From CBDCRK01 sp965220955 (GTDB lineage Bacteria > Desulfobacterota > Binatia > Bin18 > CBDCRK01): a stretch of 64,000 nucleotides of DNA. Below are positions 5,799 to 14,820 of the stretch, one piece after another. The notes under the pieces are model-generated. The model was not told where the DNA came from and did no database searches. It was given only the letters and a program-made list of their open reading frames with translations. The stretch is from assembly GCA_965220955.1 (NCBI GenBank), contig CBDCRK010000017.1:124001-188000 (forward strand), written 5' to 3'. The translations under genes were made by a program, and so were the position numbers. Each line of letters begins with the position of its first letter. The stretch's first letter is position 1.

Positions 5799-8681
5799 AT
5801 GCCTCCTAGTCTTGGTTCTGAGCGCGCTACTGTCCAGGAGCCACTTATTCGTTATGCCGTCGAGATCGGCTGGGCCTACCTTTTGCCAGAACAGGCGCTG
5901 ACACTCCGCCGTGGGGAGAGTGGTACACTTCTCTATCAGACGCTGCGCGACAAGCTTACTGCTCTCAATCCAGGTGTAGTCACGGTGAACAAAGTTGATG
6001 AGGTCATCGCCAGGATTGAGAGCGTCCGCAATAACATCGAGGGGAATGCCGAGGTGCTGGCATGGCTGCGGGGTGAGCGCTCGGTCTATGCTGAGAGCGA
6101 GAAGCGCCAGCGGAACGTGACCCTCATCGACTTTGAACACCCTGCCAATAACATTTTTCAGGTTACCGACGAGTGGCAGTACACTAACGGCCAGTGTACC
6201 AACCGCGCTGATGTGATGTTTCTTATTAACGGCCTTCCTGTAGCCTTGGTCGAGACCAAAGGCGCAAAGAAGAGGGGGGGGATCGACGAGGGGATCAGCC
6301 AGATCCGCCGCTACCACCGCGAGACGCCAGAGTTGATGACGGCGCCGCAGGTCTTTGAGGTTACCCACCTCATCGATTTTTACTATGGCGTTACCTGGAA
6401 CCTGGACCGTAAGGACCTTTTCAACTGGAGGGACGAAGAGAAGGGGAATTTCGAGAAGAAAGTCAAACGCTTCTTCGCGCGGGAGCGTTTTCTCAAGCTC
6501 CTTGGCGACTGGATCCTCTTTTTTAAAAAAGACGACGAGCTGCGGAAGATCGTCCTGCGCCAGCACCAGACTCGGGCTGTCGAGAAGGTAATTGAACGAG
6601 TACTAGATCCTGCAAAGGATACCGGTCTAGTATGGCACACCCAGGGCTCTGGCAAGACCTTCACCATGATCAAGGCAGCCGAGCAGATTCTCGCCCATCC
6701 TGCCTTTGAGAAGCCCACGATCCTTATGTTGGTGGACCGGAACGAATTAGAGAGCCAATTATTCGGCAATCTCAAGGCGTATGGGTTGGGCTATGAGCAG
6801 GCAACCTCGAAGGCAAGACTACGAGCACTCTTACGGGCCGACTACCGTGGGCTCATTGTCTCAATGATCCATAAGTTCGACAGGGCCGACGCAAATCTGT
6901 GCACGCGAGCAAATGTGTTCGTTCTGGTAGATGAAGCCCACCGAACAACGACTGGCGACCTGGGGAACTATCTCGTCGCAGCCCTCCCCAAGGCCACCAT
7001 GATCGGCTTCACTGGTACACCTATTGACAAAATCGCTTACGGTAAAGGAACCTTCAAGGTCTTCGGCAAGGACGACGAAAAAGGCTATCTCGACAAGTAT
7101 TCGATCGCCGAGTCCATTGAGGATGGTACGACCCTGCCGCTTCACTACACCCTGGCGTCAAACGATATCCGCGTGCCACGTGAGCAGCTGGAAAAGGAGT
7201 TTCTCGATCTGGTGGAGGCTGAGGGTGTTAGTGATATCGAGGAGCTGAATAAAATCCTTGACCGGGCGGTAAACCTGAAGGCCTTCCTCAAGGCCGCCGA
7301 CCGTATAGACAAGGTGGCCCGGTTTGTTGCGGAGCACTTCCAGAAGAATGTCGAGCCTCTCAGCTACAAAGCGTTTCTTGTGGGTGTGGATCGCGAGGCC
7401 TGCGCTCTCTATAAAAAAGCGCTTGACAAGCACTTGCCCCCGGACTACTCAGCCGTTGTTTATACATCGGTCCATAACGATAGTGCATTGCTGTCCAAGT
7501 ACCGCCTAAGCGAAGATGAGGAGAAGAGAATTCGCAAGGCGTTTATCAAGCGGGACATGCTGCCCAAGATCCTGATTGTCACTGAAAAGCTGCTGACCGG
7601 TTTCGACGCTCCGATTCTGTACTGTATGTATCTGGACAAGCCAATGCGGGACCATACTCTCCTGCAGGCTATCGCCCGAGTCAACCGTCCATACGGAGAA
7701 GAGGACGAAATTAAGAAACCAGCGGGATTCGTCCTGGATTTTGTTGGTATCTTCGAGAAACTGGAGAAGGCGCTTGCCTTTGATTCCGATATCGTTGGTA
7801 GCGTCATTCATAATCTCGACGTCCTCAAGCAGCGCTTTGCTACCTTGATGACAGAGCAAGCGCCGCCGTACCTCTCGATCTGCCGGGGTCCTAGCGACAA
7901 CAAAGCGGTCGAGCGAGCCATTGACGCCTTTGGCGACAAGGAGAGGCGCGAGGCGTTTTGCAGGTTCTTTAAAGAGATTGAAATGCTCTATGAGATCATC
8001 TCCCCAGACGTGTTTTTGCGCAAGCATCTTGACAGTTACAGGGAGCTGTCGGTTCTGTATCAGATTGTCCGCAACGCCTTTAGCAAACAGGTTGCTCTCT
8101 ATACGGACATGGCAAAGAAGACGGAGTTTTTGGTTCGTGAACATGTTGAGAGCTACGGACTCAGCACCGCGATGCCACTCGTCAAAATCGATGAGAAAAC
8201 CCTCGATGTGCTGAAGAGTTCGGATTCGTCAGATTCCGCAAAGATCCTCAACCTGGGCAAGAGTCTGGCCCAAGCCGTAGGCGAGGAAGTGGAGAAGCAA
8301 CCATACCTAGTTCCTATTGGCGAGCGCGCAGAGGAAATTCTCGAATCTTATGACGATCGGCAGATCAATACACAAGAGGCCTTGAGGCAACTTGAGAGAC
8401 TGCTCTCCGAGTTTGTGCAGGCGCACAAGGAACGCGAGAAGATGGGCTTTGACCTCAATACCTTCACGATCTACTGGGTGCTAAAGCAAGCAGACGTCCC
8501 TAAACCGGAGAAGGTTGCTCCTTCACTGGATGCGGCCTTCGGGCGCTTCCCAAACTACGCGTATAAAGCCGCCGAGTTGCGTCAGCTCAAAGCTGAACTG
8601 TATAAGGTGCTCCTATCCACGGTTGGCAGGGAACAGATGGTGGAGCTGGCGGAGCGGATTATTCGCCTGCAACGCAAGTAA
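5799..8681 (+). CDS. hsdR: Type I restriction endonuclease motor/nuclease subunit HsdR
   Basis: A 960-residue subunit that translocates DNA with ATP and cuts it at a distance. The N-terminal PD-(D/E)xK nuclease shows VALVETKGAKK with E152 and K154. The helicase part has Walker A in HTQGSGKT (280-287), the DEAH box at 378-381, and GFTGTP a little further on. The second RecA-like domain contains LLTGFDAP and QAIARVNRPY. A helical C-terminal region follows, which binds the methylase core. Length and motif order are normal and no frameshift is visible, so this gene appears intact even though its hsdS partner is damaged. The next gene starts 2 bp after the stop. Confidence 0.93.
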   Translation: MPPSLGSERATVQEPLIRYAVEIGWAYLLPEQALTLRRGESGTLLYQTLRDKLTALNPGVVTVNKVDEVIARIESVRNNIEGNAEVLAWLRGERSVYAESEKRQRNVTLIDFEHPANNIFQVTDEWQYTNGQCTNRADVMFLINGLPVALVETKGAKKRGGIDEGISQIRRYHRETPELMTAPQVFEVTHLIDFYYGVTWNLDRKDLFNWRDEEKGNFEKKVKRFFARERFLKLLGDWILFFKKDDELRKIVLRQHQTRAVEKVIERVLDPAKDTGLVWHTQGSGKTFTMIKAAEQILAHPAFEKPTILMLVDRNELESQLFGNLKAYGLGYEQATSKARLRALLRADYRGLIVSMIHKFDRADANLCTRANVFVLVDEAHRTTTGDLGNYLVAALPKATMIGFTGTPIDKIAYGKGTFKVFGKDDEKGYLDKYSIAESIEDGTTLPLHYTLASNDIRVPREQLEKEFLDLVEAEGVSDIEELNKILDRAVNLKAFLKAADRIDKVARFVAEHFQKNVEPLSYKAFLVGVDREACALYKKALDKHLPPDYSAVVYTSVHNDSALLSKYRLSEDEEKRIRKAFIKRDMLPKILIVTEKLLTGFDAPILYCMYLDKPMRDHTLLQAIARVNRPYGEEDEIKKPAGFVLDFVGIFEKLEKALAFDSDIVGSVIHNLDVLKQRFATLMTEQAPPYLSICRGPSDNKAVERAIDAFGDKERREAFCRFFKEIEMLYEIISPDVFLRKHLDSYRELSVLYQIVRNAFSKQVALYTDMAKKTEFLVREHVESYGLSTAMPLVKIDEKTLDVLKSSDSSDSAKILNLGKSLAQAVGEEVEKQPYLVPIGERAEEILESYDDRQINTQEALRQLERLLSEFVQAHKEREKMGFDLNTFTIYWVLKQADVPKPEKVAPSLDAAFGRFPNYAYKAAELRQLKAELYKVLLSTVGREQMVELAERIIRLQRK

Positions 8682-8683
8682 CG

Positions 8684-9037
8684 GTGGACTTAGCGGTACA
8701 ACCCAATACGCGCCCATCTGCTCAGGACGTTGCGGCCTTCAAGGCCGCAGTGCAGCGCTGGGCGTCCAAGATCGGTGTGCAGCCCAAGCGCATTCAGATC
8801 CAGCGTATGACAACAAAATGGGCATCCTGTTCACCTGCGGGGCGGATCTGCTTCAATATTGATCTACTCCTAGAAAATGCTGCGTTCCAGGAAGTGGTTA
8901 TTATTCACGAGCTTCTCCACCTCCTTGTACCTAACCATGGGAAGCTGTTCAGAAGTCTGATGACCGCGTATGTGCCACGGTGGGAGCAGGCAGGTGGCTC
9001 GCGGATTGCTCGGCTGTGCAGACAATACTACCCATAG
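8684..9037 (+). CDS. YgjP/SprT-like M48-type zinc metallopeptidase
   Basis: A 117-residue protein with a GTG start, two bases after the hsdR stop, so it is almost certainly translated with hsdR. The zinc motif HELLHLLVPNHGKLF (HExxH plus a downstream NH) and TTKWASCSPAGRICFN are diagnostic of the YgjP/DUF45 family. Full-length YgjP is about 230 residues; this compact C-terminal version is often found after hsdR in type I loci. Its substrate is unknown. By analogy with SprT-like enzymes it might act on DNA-bound protein, which is inference only. Confidence 0.8.
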   Translation: MDLAVQPNTRPSAQDVAAFKAAVQRWASKIGVQPKRIQIQRMTTKWASCSPAGRICFNIDLLLENAAFQEVVIIHELLHLLVPNHGKLFRSLMTAYVPRWEQAGGSRIARLCRQYYP

Positions 9038-9089
9038 GGACGATGCCGATGTGGTCCCTACGCTGGTTCGGTTGAGTTGATTAGCCAAT

Positions 9090-9127
9090 CCTCAGCCGAC
9101 CCTTTGTCAGCCGGCTGAGGGTCTTTT
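9090..9127. terminator. Hairpin terminator between convergent genes
   Basis: CCTCAGCCG (9090-9098) pairs with CGGCTGAGG (9112-9120), a 9-bp stem with a 13-base loop, followed by GTCTTTT. It sits between the plus-strand restriction genes and the minus-strand acyl-CoA dehydrogenase, where a terminator is expected. Confidence 0.55.
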
Positions 9128-9163
9128 GGCTTGCAATTTGCCTGGCGTTGCTCTGCTTTAGGC

Positions 9164-10369
9164 CTAGTTGTGCTTGCGCAGTTCCAGACGGCCAATCTGG
9201 TTGCGGTGCACCTCGTCGGGACCATCGGCAAAGCGCAACGCTCGCACCTGGGCATAGGCGCGCGCCAGACCAAAATCACCGGCAACGGCCCCGCCGCCAT
9301 GCACCTGCATGGCCCAGTCAACGACTTTCTGGGCCATATTCGGCGCGGCCACCTTGATCATGGCAATCTCCATTCTAGCAACCTTGTTGCCCACCGTGTC
9401 CATCATATGGGCGGCCTTGAGCGTCAATAGCCGTGCCTGTTCAATAGCAATACGTGCCTCAGCAATACGTTCCAGGGTTACTGTCCGCTCGGAAAGAAGT
9501 TTGCCAAAAGCCGTACGCGACTTAGCTCGTTTACACATCTTTTCCAGCGCACGCTCGGCCAGACCAATAAGACGCATACAATGATGAATACGGCCGGGGC
9601 CAAGGCGGCCTTGCGCAATCTCGAAGCCACGGCCTTCGCCCAGCAGCAGATTCGATGCGGGCACGCGGACGTCCTCGAACAAGACTTGTGCATGCCCGTG
9701 CGGCGCGTCGTCGTAACCAAACACCGAAAGCATCCGTTCTATCTTGATGCCCGGGGTGTCACGCGGCACCAGGATCTGCGACTGTTGGAGATATTTGTTG
9801 GGGTTGTTAGGGTCGGTTTTCCCCATAAAGATAAGAATTTTACAACGCGGGTCACCCATGCCCGACGACCACCACTTGCGCCCGTTGATCACATACATAT
9901 CACCCTCACGGACAATACTTGATTCGATATTGGTCGCATCAGAGGACGCCACCGCTGGTTCGGTCATGGCAAAGCAGGAACGGATCTTACCTTCGAGCAA
10001 CGGCACCAACCACTCTTTCTTCTGTTCTTCTGTACTGTAGCGCGCCAGCACTTCCATATTGCCAGTGTCCGGGGCGGAGCAGTTAAATGCCTCCGGCGCT
10101 ATAGACGAGCGGCCCATGATTTCGCACAGTGGCGCATACTCCAGGTTGGTTAGGCCAGCGCCGTGCTCGCTCTCGGGCAGGAAGAGGTTCCATAGGCCCG
10201 CTTGTCGAGCTTTGACCTTGAGTTCCTCCATGACTGGCGGTATCTGCCAGCGATCACCTTCATTGAGTTGAGCTTCATAGGTCTCCTCGTTGGGATAAAT
10301 ATATTCATCCATGAAGTCTGAAACCCGTTTCTGGAGATCTTTAACCTTGGGTGAATACTCGAAATCCAT
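9164..10369 (-). CDS. Acyl-CoA dehydrogenase (ACAD10/11-like)
   Basis: A 401-residue FAD flavoenzyme that introduces the alpha-beta double bond in an acyl-CoA. Characteristic segments are CFAMTEPAVASSDATN (flavin/substrate loop, about 132-147), INGRKWWSSGMGDPRC, and the C-terminal QVHGGGAVAGDFGLA and DGPDEVHRNQIGRLEL. The DGPDEVH ending is typical of the ACAD10/11 branch; the residue in the place of the classical catalytic glutamate is D here. The start is supported by GGAAGGAGC 8 bases upstream. It is monocistronic and converges on the restriction locus. Chain-length specificity cannot be read. Confidence 0.9.
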   Translation of the reverse strand: MDFEYSPKVKDLQKRVSDFMDEYIYPNEETYEAQLNEGDRWQIPPVMEELKVKARQAGLWNLFLPESEHGAGLTNLEYAPLCEIMGRSSIAPEAFNCSAPDTGNMEVLARYSTEEQKKEWLVPLLEGKIRSCFAMTEPAVASSDATNIESSIVREGDMYVINGRKWWSSGMGDPRCKILIFMGKTDPNNPNKYLQQSQILVPRDTPGIKIERMLSVFGYDDAPHGHAQVLFEDVRVPASNLLLGEGRGFEIAQGRLGPGRIHHCMRLIGLAERALEKMCKRAKSRTAFGKLLSERTVTLERIAEARIAIEQARLLTLKAAHMMDTVGNKVARMEIAMIKVAAPNMAQKVVDWAMQVHGGGAVAGDFGLARAYAQVRALRFADGPDEVHRNQIGRLELRKHN

Positions 10370-10492
10370 TGTTCGGCTCCTTCCTTTCCTGGATTTATAC
10401 CGTAAACAATCCCTAGTACATTAGGGAATGCGGGCCTCTAAGTCAAACAAGGAAGCATGTCAGCCTATTAGCCGACCACACCAGTCGGGGCT

Positions 10493-10624
10493 ATGGCCCG
10501 ATATCCTGCCATTCGCGACCCATTCGATCGAGTCATTGTGGCAACGGCTTATATTCTAGAGCATCCTTTGATCACGAATGACGGCTTTCTTCAGGAAGAG
10601 GGATTTGTTCCTACTGTCTGGTAA
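10493..10624 (+). pseudogene. C-terminal remnant of a PIN-domain (VapC-like) toxin
   Basis: A 43-codon frame reads RDPFDRVIVATAYILEHPLI and TNDGFLQEEGF. This is the C-terminal third of a PIN nuclease, where the DPFDR and TND segments carry conserved acidic residues. A stop lies 22 bases upstream in the same frame and no N-terminal half is present, so the gene is truncated. The rest of the gap 10370-10887 shows no other gene; the candidate ribosome site for the next gene is at 10876. Confidence 0.6.
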
Positions 10625-10887
10625 TGCGTGTGACAGAAAATCTTATCCTCCGGACTAGCGTTGTCCGACGCAATTGCGTCACGCACGACTTTCATGGAAT
10701 CGGACATAGATGTGTTCTCCTCATGGGCCTAATTTTCTGGTTAACGCCCAGAAACATTGAATTCAGTTGTATATAGACAAAAGCACTGACTTTCCCTTGC
10801 CTTCAACCCTTGTTGATGTCAACCACCGTCTTGTCTCCCCCGGCCCTTCTTGCTAAAGCTCAGGAAGCATTCTTTAGGAGGACAGTT

Positions 10888-12288
10888 GTGGTTGGGATTG
10901 TCAGCTGTGGCTACCATATACCTTTCTACCGTCTGGAGCGGGAAAAAATTGGCCAGGCCTGGGACCGGCGAGCGGGCAGGGGAGAAAGGGCAGCCGTTTA
11001 CTTTGATGAAGACGCCCTTACCTTGGCTTTGGAGGCAGCTCAGCGGTGTATCGAGGAGAGAGGCAAGGGGGGGCTTGACGCTTTGTTCTTTGCCTCCACG
11101 TCGGCTCCTTACTGGCAGCGATCTTGTGCGAGCTTTATGGCGGCAGCGTCTGATCTACCGGCCGGCTGTGAGACAGCGGATTTTGCCGGCAGCTTGCGTT
11201 CGGCTACCTCTGCTATGCGGGCAGGTGTAGATGCACTGTCCAGCGGCCGGCTCTCTCGGGTGCTGGTGGCAACAGGTGAGGTGAGAAACGGCGAGCCTAG
11301 TGCTCCCGAGGAAGAATGGTTTGGTGACGCCGGTGCGGCAGTGATGTTGGGAACGTATGGGGTTATAGCTGAGATTGAGGGCTTGGGCTCTCGCTCGAAC
11401 GACTTTCTTGATGAGTGGCGAAGGGATAAAGACGGCTTTGTGCAAAATCAGTCTTCCCGTTTCTCTACAGAGCAAGGATATCAGGCCAACCTGGTTGAAG
11501 TGGGAAAAACCCTTTTGCAAAAGCAGGGGGCCTCTGCCCAGGAGATTACCAAGATAATCCTGCCCTCGCCGGATGGCCGGGCGCATGTGAGCGTGGCCAA
11601 AAAGCTGGGATTTCAGGAGGACCAGATCCAAGATCCCTTTTTTCAGGAAGTAGGAGCTTGTGGTAGTGCGGCTCCACTTTTCCTTCTGGCTGCGGCTATG
11701 GAAACCGCTAGGCCGGGCGATCGTTTCCTGCTTTTCGGCTATGGAGAGGGGGCTGATGCTTTTCTTCTGCGAGTGACGAACGAGATCCAAAGACGCTCTC
11801 TTTCTCGCTCGCTCTCGGAGCATCTGTCTGAAAAACGTTTTTATCCTTCCTACCAGATCTACAAGAAGATGCGAGACTACTATACCCTACACGAGGAGGG
11901 CCCGGAGCTATCCAATGTGCTTCTGGCCAAGGAAGAGAAGCAAAACGTTCGTCTCTACGCTACTTACTGCCTACGCTGCGGGACTAAACAATATCCTTTG
12001 GCCCAGGTATGTATTGGCTGCCAGAACCACGACAGCCTGCAGGAGATTCCTCTCTCCCATAAGGGAGAGGTGTTTACCTTTACCCGGGACAACCTGTATG
12101 TTGCCCCGGATTCGCCTACGGTGATGACGGTGGTTGATGTACAAGGCGGGGGCCGCCTGTATTTGCAGATGACGGACGTAGATCCCGATGAGGTAACGAT
12201 AGGAATGGATTTGGTTCTTACCCTGCGCCGGCGTAAAGAGGCTCCTACCATGCATCATTATTTTTGGAAGTGCAGGCCGCTAAGATAG
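10888..12288 (+). CDS. HMG-CoA synthase-like (thiolase fold) protein fused to a DUF35 acyl-CoA-binding domain
   Basis: I chose the GTG at 10888 because a perfect AGGAGG (10876-10881) lies 6 bases before it; a longer frame from 10810 has no such site. Residues 1-320 follow the HMG-CoA synthase/ketoacyl-synthase III fold (VVGIVSCGYHIPFYRL, WFGDAGAAVMLG, GACGSAAPLFLLAAAM). Residues 330-466 are a DUF35 protein: a zinc ribbon with CLRCGT and CIGC plus an OB fold (GEVFTFTRDNLYVAP). The region where the nucleophilic Cys is expected reads ADFAGSLRSATSAM, without a Cys. A thiolase gene follows 168 bp downstream. In archaea an HMG-CoA synthase, a thiolase and a DUF35 protein form one complex; here two of them are fused. 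Confidence 0.8.
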   Translation: MVGIVSCGYHIPFYRLEREKIGQAWDRRAGRGERAAVYFDEDALTLALEAAQRCIEERGKGGLDALFFASTSAPYWQRSCASFMAAASDLPAGCETADFAGSLRSATSAMRAGVDALSSGRLSRVLVATGEVRNGEPSAPEEEWFGDAGAAVMLGTYGVIAEIEGLGSRSNDFLDEWRRDKDGFVQNQSSRFSTEQGYQANLVEVGKTLLQKQGASAQEITKIILPSPDGRAHVSVAKKLGFQEDQIQDPFFQEVGACGSAAPLFLLAAAMETARPGDRFLLFGYGEGADAFLLRVTNEIQRRSLSRSLSEHLSEKRFYPSYQIYKKMRDYYTLHEEGPELSNVLLAKEEKQNVRLYATYCLRCGTKQYPLAQVCIGCQNHDSLQEIPLSHKGEVFTFTRDNLYVAPDSPTVMTVVDVQGGGRLYLQMTDVDPDEVTIGMDLVLTLRRRKEAPTMHHYFWKCRPLR

Positions 12289-12340
12289 CGGGCCACTAAG
12301 ATAGTGGGCCACTAAGATAGTGAGCAAGACAGTGGGCCAC
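12281..12340. repeat. 16-bp tandem repeat at the 3' end of the DUF35-fusion gene
   Basis: The unit TAAGATAG(C/T)GGGCCAC occurs at 12281-12296 and 12297-12312. A third copy, widened by a 12-base insertion, spans 12313-12340, and a partial unit follows at 12341-12350. The first unit includes the stop codon of the preceding gene, so the array looks like slippage expansion of the gene's own 3' end. Confidence 0.7.
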
Positions 12341-12456
12341 TAAGATAAGGAAGAAAGAGATTTTAAAGTAATCTAAAATGGCTTCCTTCCCCTGGATGAG
12401 GGAGGGTTGGGGTGGGAGTGAAAAAACACTCTCTCCTATAACAGGAGGGCAAAACT

Positions 12457-13623
12457 ATGAGCGGGTCGGTGAAAGACCAAGTGGCAGTGATCGGCGTAGG
12501 CTGCACCAAGTTTGGGGATAACGTTGATCTGGGCTATGAGGATATGGCGGTAGAAGCCGCCTTTGCCGCCTTTAATGATGCCAAGGTGGGTCCCAACGAC
12601 ATTGAGGCCGCTTGGCTGGGTACTTACTCCCCTTCTCAGGGACATGGGAAGGCGTCCGTCAGCCTGGGTGATGCTCTGAGACTTTATAATAAGCCTATCT
12701 CACGGGTGGAAAACTTCTGCGCCACCGGCACCGATGCTTTTCGTCATGGTGCTCTTGCCATAGCTGCAGGGATGTACGACATTGTCCTGGTCTTGGGGGT
12801 AGAAAAATACAAAGACAGGCCTGGGCGGGGTATTGCCCGAGAAGGCGTGCATCCTTATCTTAATGATGGCTCAACTGCGCCGGGTCTTTTTGCCCTGGCT
12901 GCTACCCGCTACATGCACACTTATGGTCTGACCCGTCAGACCCTGGCCAAAGTGGCCGTGAAAAACCACCACAATGGTTCCCTCAACACTAAAGCGCATT
13001 TGCAGAGGGAAGTTACTGAGGAACAGGTTCTCTCTGCGCCCATTATTGCCTGGCCGTTTGGCCTTTATGACTGCTGCCCGACCACTGACGGTGCGGCTGC
13101 AGCCATACTCTGTCGAGCCGACATGGCCAAGCGTTTCCGCGACGATTACATCTTGGTCAAAGGTTTAGGCCTGGCGGTCACCAGCGGCCGACCATTCATG
13201 GACCCTACCTTTGACTATCTTGGTTTTCGCGCAACCCAGCATGCCTCGCAACAGGCCTATAAGATGGCAGGGATTACTAATCCCATCCAGGAGATTGACA
13301 TTGCCGAGGTGCATGACTGTTTCACCTGGACAGAGATCACCAACTATGAGGACCTGGGATTTGCCCAAAAAGGGCAGGGAGCAAAGCTGATCGAGGAGGG
13401 ACGGACGGCTCTAAATGGCGACATTCCGATCAACCCTAGTGGGGGACTCAAATCGTTTGGGCATCCCATTGGTGCCAGCGGTGTGCGCATGACATACGAA
13501 ATTGTGACCCAGCTTCGCGGCCAGGGCGGCCAGCGGCAGGTCAAAGATCCCAAACTAGGCCTGATTCACAACGTAGGTGGGCCAGGGGCCGTGTCGTGCG
13601 TGATTGTTCTGGGTCAGCCATAG
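12457..13623 (+). CDS. SCP-x/acetyl-CoA acetyltransferase-type thiolase
   Basis: A 388-residue thiolase that makes or cleaves a beta-ketoacyl-CoA. The acylated cysteine is C88 in ENFCATGTDAF. Further catalytic segments are AEVHDCFTWTEI and FGHPIGASGVR, and the glycine-rich end is NVGGPGAVSC. This is the SCP-x-like branch, which partners with DUF35 proteins rather than the FadA type. AGGAGG stands before the ATG. The neighbouring HMG-CoA-synthase-like/DUF35 fusion suggests a complex in which DUF35 helps shuttle acyl-CoA. The substrate is unknown; nearby acyl-CoA genes point to fatty or branched acid turnover. Confidence 0.9.
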   Translation: MSGSVKDQVAVIGVGCTKFGDNVDLGYEDMAVEAAFAAFNDAKVGPNDIEAAWLGTYSPSQGHGKASVSLGDALRLYNKPISRVENFCATGTDAFRHGALAIAAGMYDIVLVLGVEKYKDRPGRGIAREGVHPYLNDGSTAPGLFALAATRYMHTYGLTRQTLAKVAVKNHHNGSLNTKAHLQREVTEEQVLSAPIIAWPFGLYDCCPTTDGAAAAILCRADMAKRFRDDYILVKGLGLAVTSGRPFMDPTFDYLGFRATQHASQQAYKMAGITNPIQEIDIAEVHDCFTWTEITNYEDLGFAQKGQGAKLIEEGRTALNGDIPINPSGGLKSFGHPIGASGVRMTYEIVTQLRGQGGQRQVKDPKLGLIHNVGGPGAVSCVIVLGQP

Positions 13624-13633
13624 GTGAAAGAAC

Positions 13634-13987
13634 ATGGCGGAGGTACGTTTTCCCAAAGCGGTCTGATTGCTCCGCCTACGGTTCTCTAGGCCTTCGACCG
13701 AATTGTCAGTGGATATGTATGCGGGAACCGAGTGGGAGTAGTTCCGTGTGATTCGGACGGGGGACCGTATCTCGGCTAAAAGCTTTCTTAAGGCCCTTAT
13801 TGAAAAATCCAGCTCCTTTGCCAACCGTGCCATTCAGCAGATTTACACTACAGAATTCTTTGACTAGGCCGGGGATCTGGTGGCACGGGCGAGTTCCTGG
13901 TGTATGCGCACCGAACGCAATACTGCTCGGGCCAAAGGCAAAAGCGTTCGCCCAGAAGCTGAATGCTTACAAAGGAGAGAGCCATGA
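13634..13987 (+). pseudogene. Decayed FAS1-like/MaoC-type dehydratase
   Basis: Fragments in two forward frames give the expected order: LIAPPTVL near 13663-13687 in one, then DMYAGTEWE, stop, FRVIRTGDRISAKSFLKAL, KSSSFANR, IYTTEFFD, stop, AGDLVARASSWCMRTERNTA in another, up to a TGA at 13985. The pattern AGTEWE, a GDRI strand and a final RTERxTARxxGK belongs to the FAS1-like hot-dog dehydratase domain of acyl-CoA hydratases. Two internal stops (one at 13865-13867) and at least one frame change make it non-functional. Its stop overlaps the ATG of the SDR relic, so both once formed an operon after the thiolase. Confidence 0.7.
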
Positions 13988-14067
13988 GGCTAAAGGACAA
14001 AGTGGCAGTGATTACCGGAGCCAGGGGGGTATTGGCCGACGTGTTTCCCTACAACCCCCTTGTTTAG
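13984..14067 (+). pseudogene. N-terminal stub of a short-chain dehydrogenase/reductase
   Basis: AAAGGAGAG precedes an ATG opening MRLKDKVAVITGARG, the beta1-alphaA nucleotide-binding start of SDR enzymes. The GIGR part of the glycine motif is readable only in the next frame, so a frameshift falls inside the motif. The frame ends at TAG 14065-14067 and nothing of the remaining 220 residues follows. It overlaps the end of the dehydratase relic by 4 bases. Confidence 0.65.
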
Positions 14068-14105
14068 TTTGTTTTGTTTAGCTGGTTTAGTGTGAGGCAG
14101 AAACT

Positions 14106-14810
14106 ATGTCGCAAAACTCGTCTGTCATTGATGAAATCTGCGCCCATGCACTAAAAGTTGCACATGACGTTCCCTGGTTGGTTGAGCCTCTCACGCTAGG
14201 CCGGGGGAGGGCGTTTATCCTCCAACATATTCTGCGTAACCGCTTGCTCAGTTCAGTCATTCGGCCGGCTTGGGTGAGCCGCTGTCCAGACTTGGAGGTG
14301 GTGCGCAAGACTATTGGCCAGATGCGTGAGGAGTTGGTGTATGACAACGTAATTGACCAGCCCCACACTACGCTCCTAAGGCAGATGGGGCGCAACGTTG
14401 GTCTTAGCAATACTGAGATGGATGGGGTTCGGCCGGTTCCTCTGGTTGAGGTGGCGTTCAATGTGTGGGAAAATATTGCTCGCACCCGTCACTGGATCGC
14501 TGGTTGGCTATCCACGTCGGTTGACGAGTTCATTCTGGTTGAGATGCCCAAGCATAACTTCCAGGCCGATGCCTGGAAACGTGCTTTTCAGCTTAACGAT
14601 GAACAGGTCTTCTTTTTCACTTACCATACTAAAGCCGACGAAGAGCACGCCGGCCGCAAAGTCTGGACGCCAATCGCGCATCACCTCACAAATGAAGAAG
14701 ACCGGCGTGATGTACTCGATGCTATGGCGCTGGCGCTCACGGCGCTCAAGCTGTTCTATCAGGGGATTTGCCAGCTTGGAGCCCAGCTTGAGGCAAGAGA
14801 AGCAGCATAG
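14106..14810 (+). CDS. Heme-oxygenase-like (TenA/PqqC/CADD-type) candidate diiron protein
   Basis: A 234-residue all-helical protein with the acidic/His pattern of the TenA-PqqC-CADD superfamily. Candidate metal or active-site residues are E75/E76, H87, E141/E146 and the YHTKADEEHAGRKVW segment (H174, D178, E179, H181). Members of this fold include thiaminases, PQQ synthase and the heme-oxygenase-like diiron oxidases; a C-terminal D/E-x-x-H is typical of the last group. It is followed after 10 bp by a second, unrelated helical protein and then by a molybdenum hydroxylase, so a role in oxidising or modifying a small molecule in that pathway is possible. The exact reaction is unknown. Confidence 0.65.
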   Translation: MSQNSSVIDEICAHALKVAHDVPWLVEPLTLGRGRAFILQHILRNRLLSSVIRPAWVSRCPDLEVVRKTIGQMREELVYDNVIDQPHTTLLRQMGRNVGLSNTEMDGVRPVPLVEVAFNVWENIARTRHWIAGWLSTSVDEFILVEMPKHNFQADAWKRAFQLNDEQVFFFTYHTKADEEHAGRKVWTPIAHHLTNEEDRRDVLDAMALALTALKLFYQGICQLGAQLEAREAA

Positions 14811-14820
14811 GAGATACGCC

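Noticed and set aside
10810..10887. Longer N-terminus of the HMG-CoA-synthase-like protein
   Set aside because: The extra 26 residues show no family similarity and a perfect AGGAGG is spaced for the GTG at 10888.
12281..12350. CRISPR array
   Set aside because: Units are contiguous 16-mers without unique spacers. No CRISPR array or cas gene was seen anywhere in the window.
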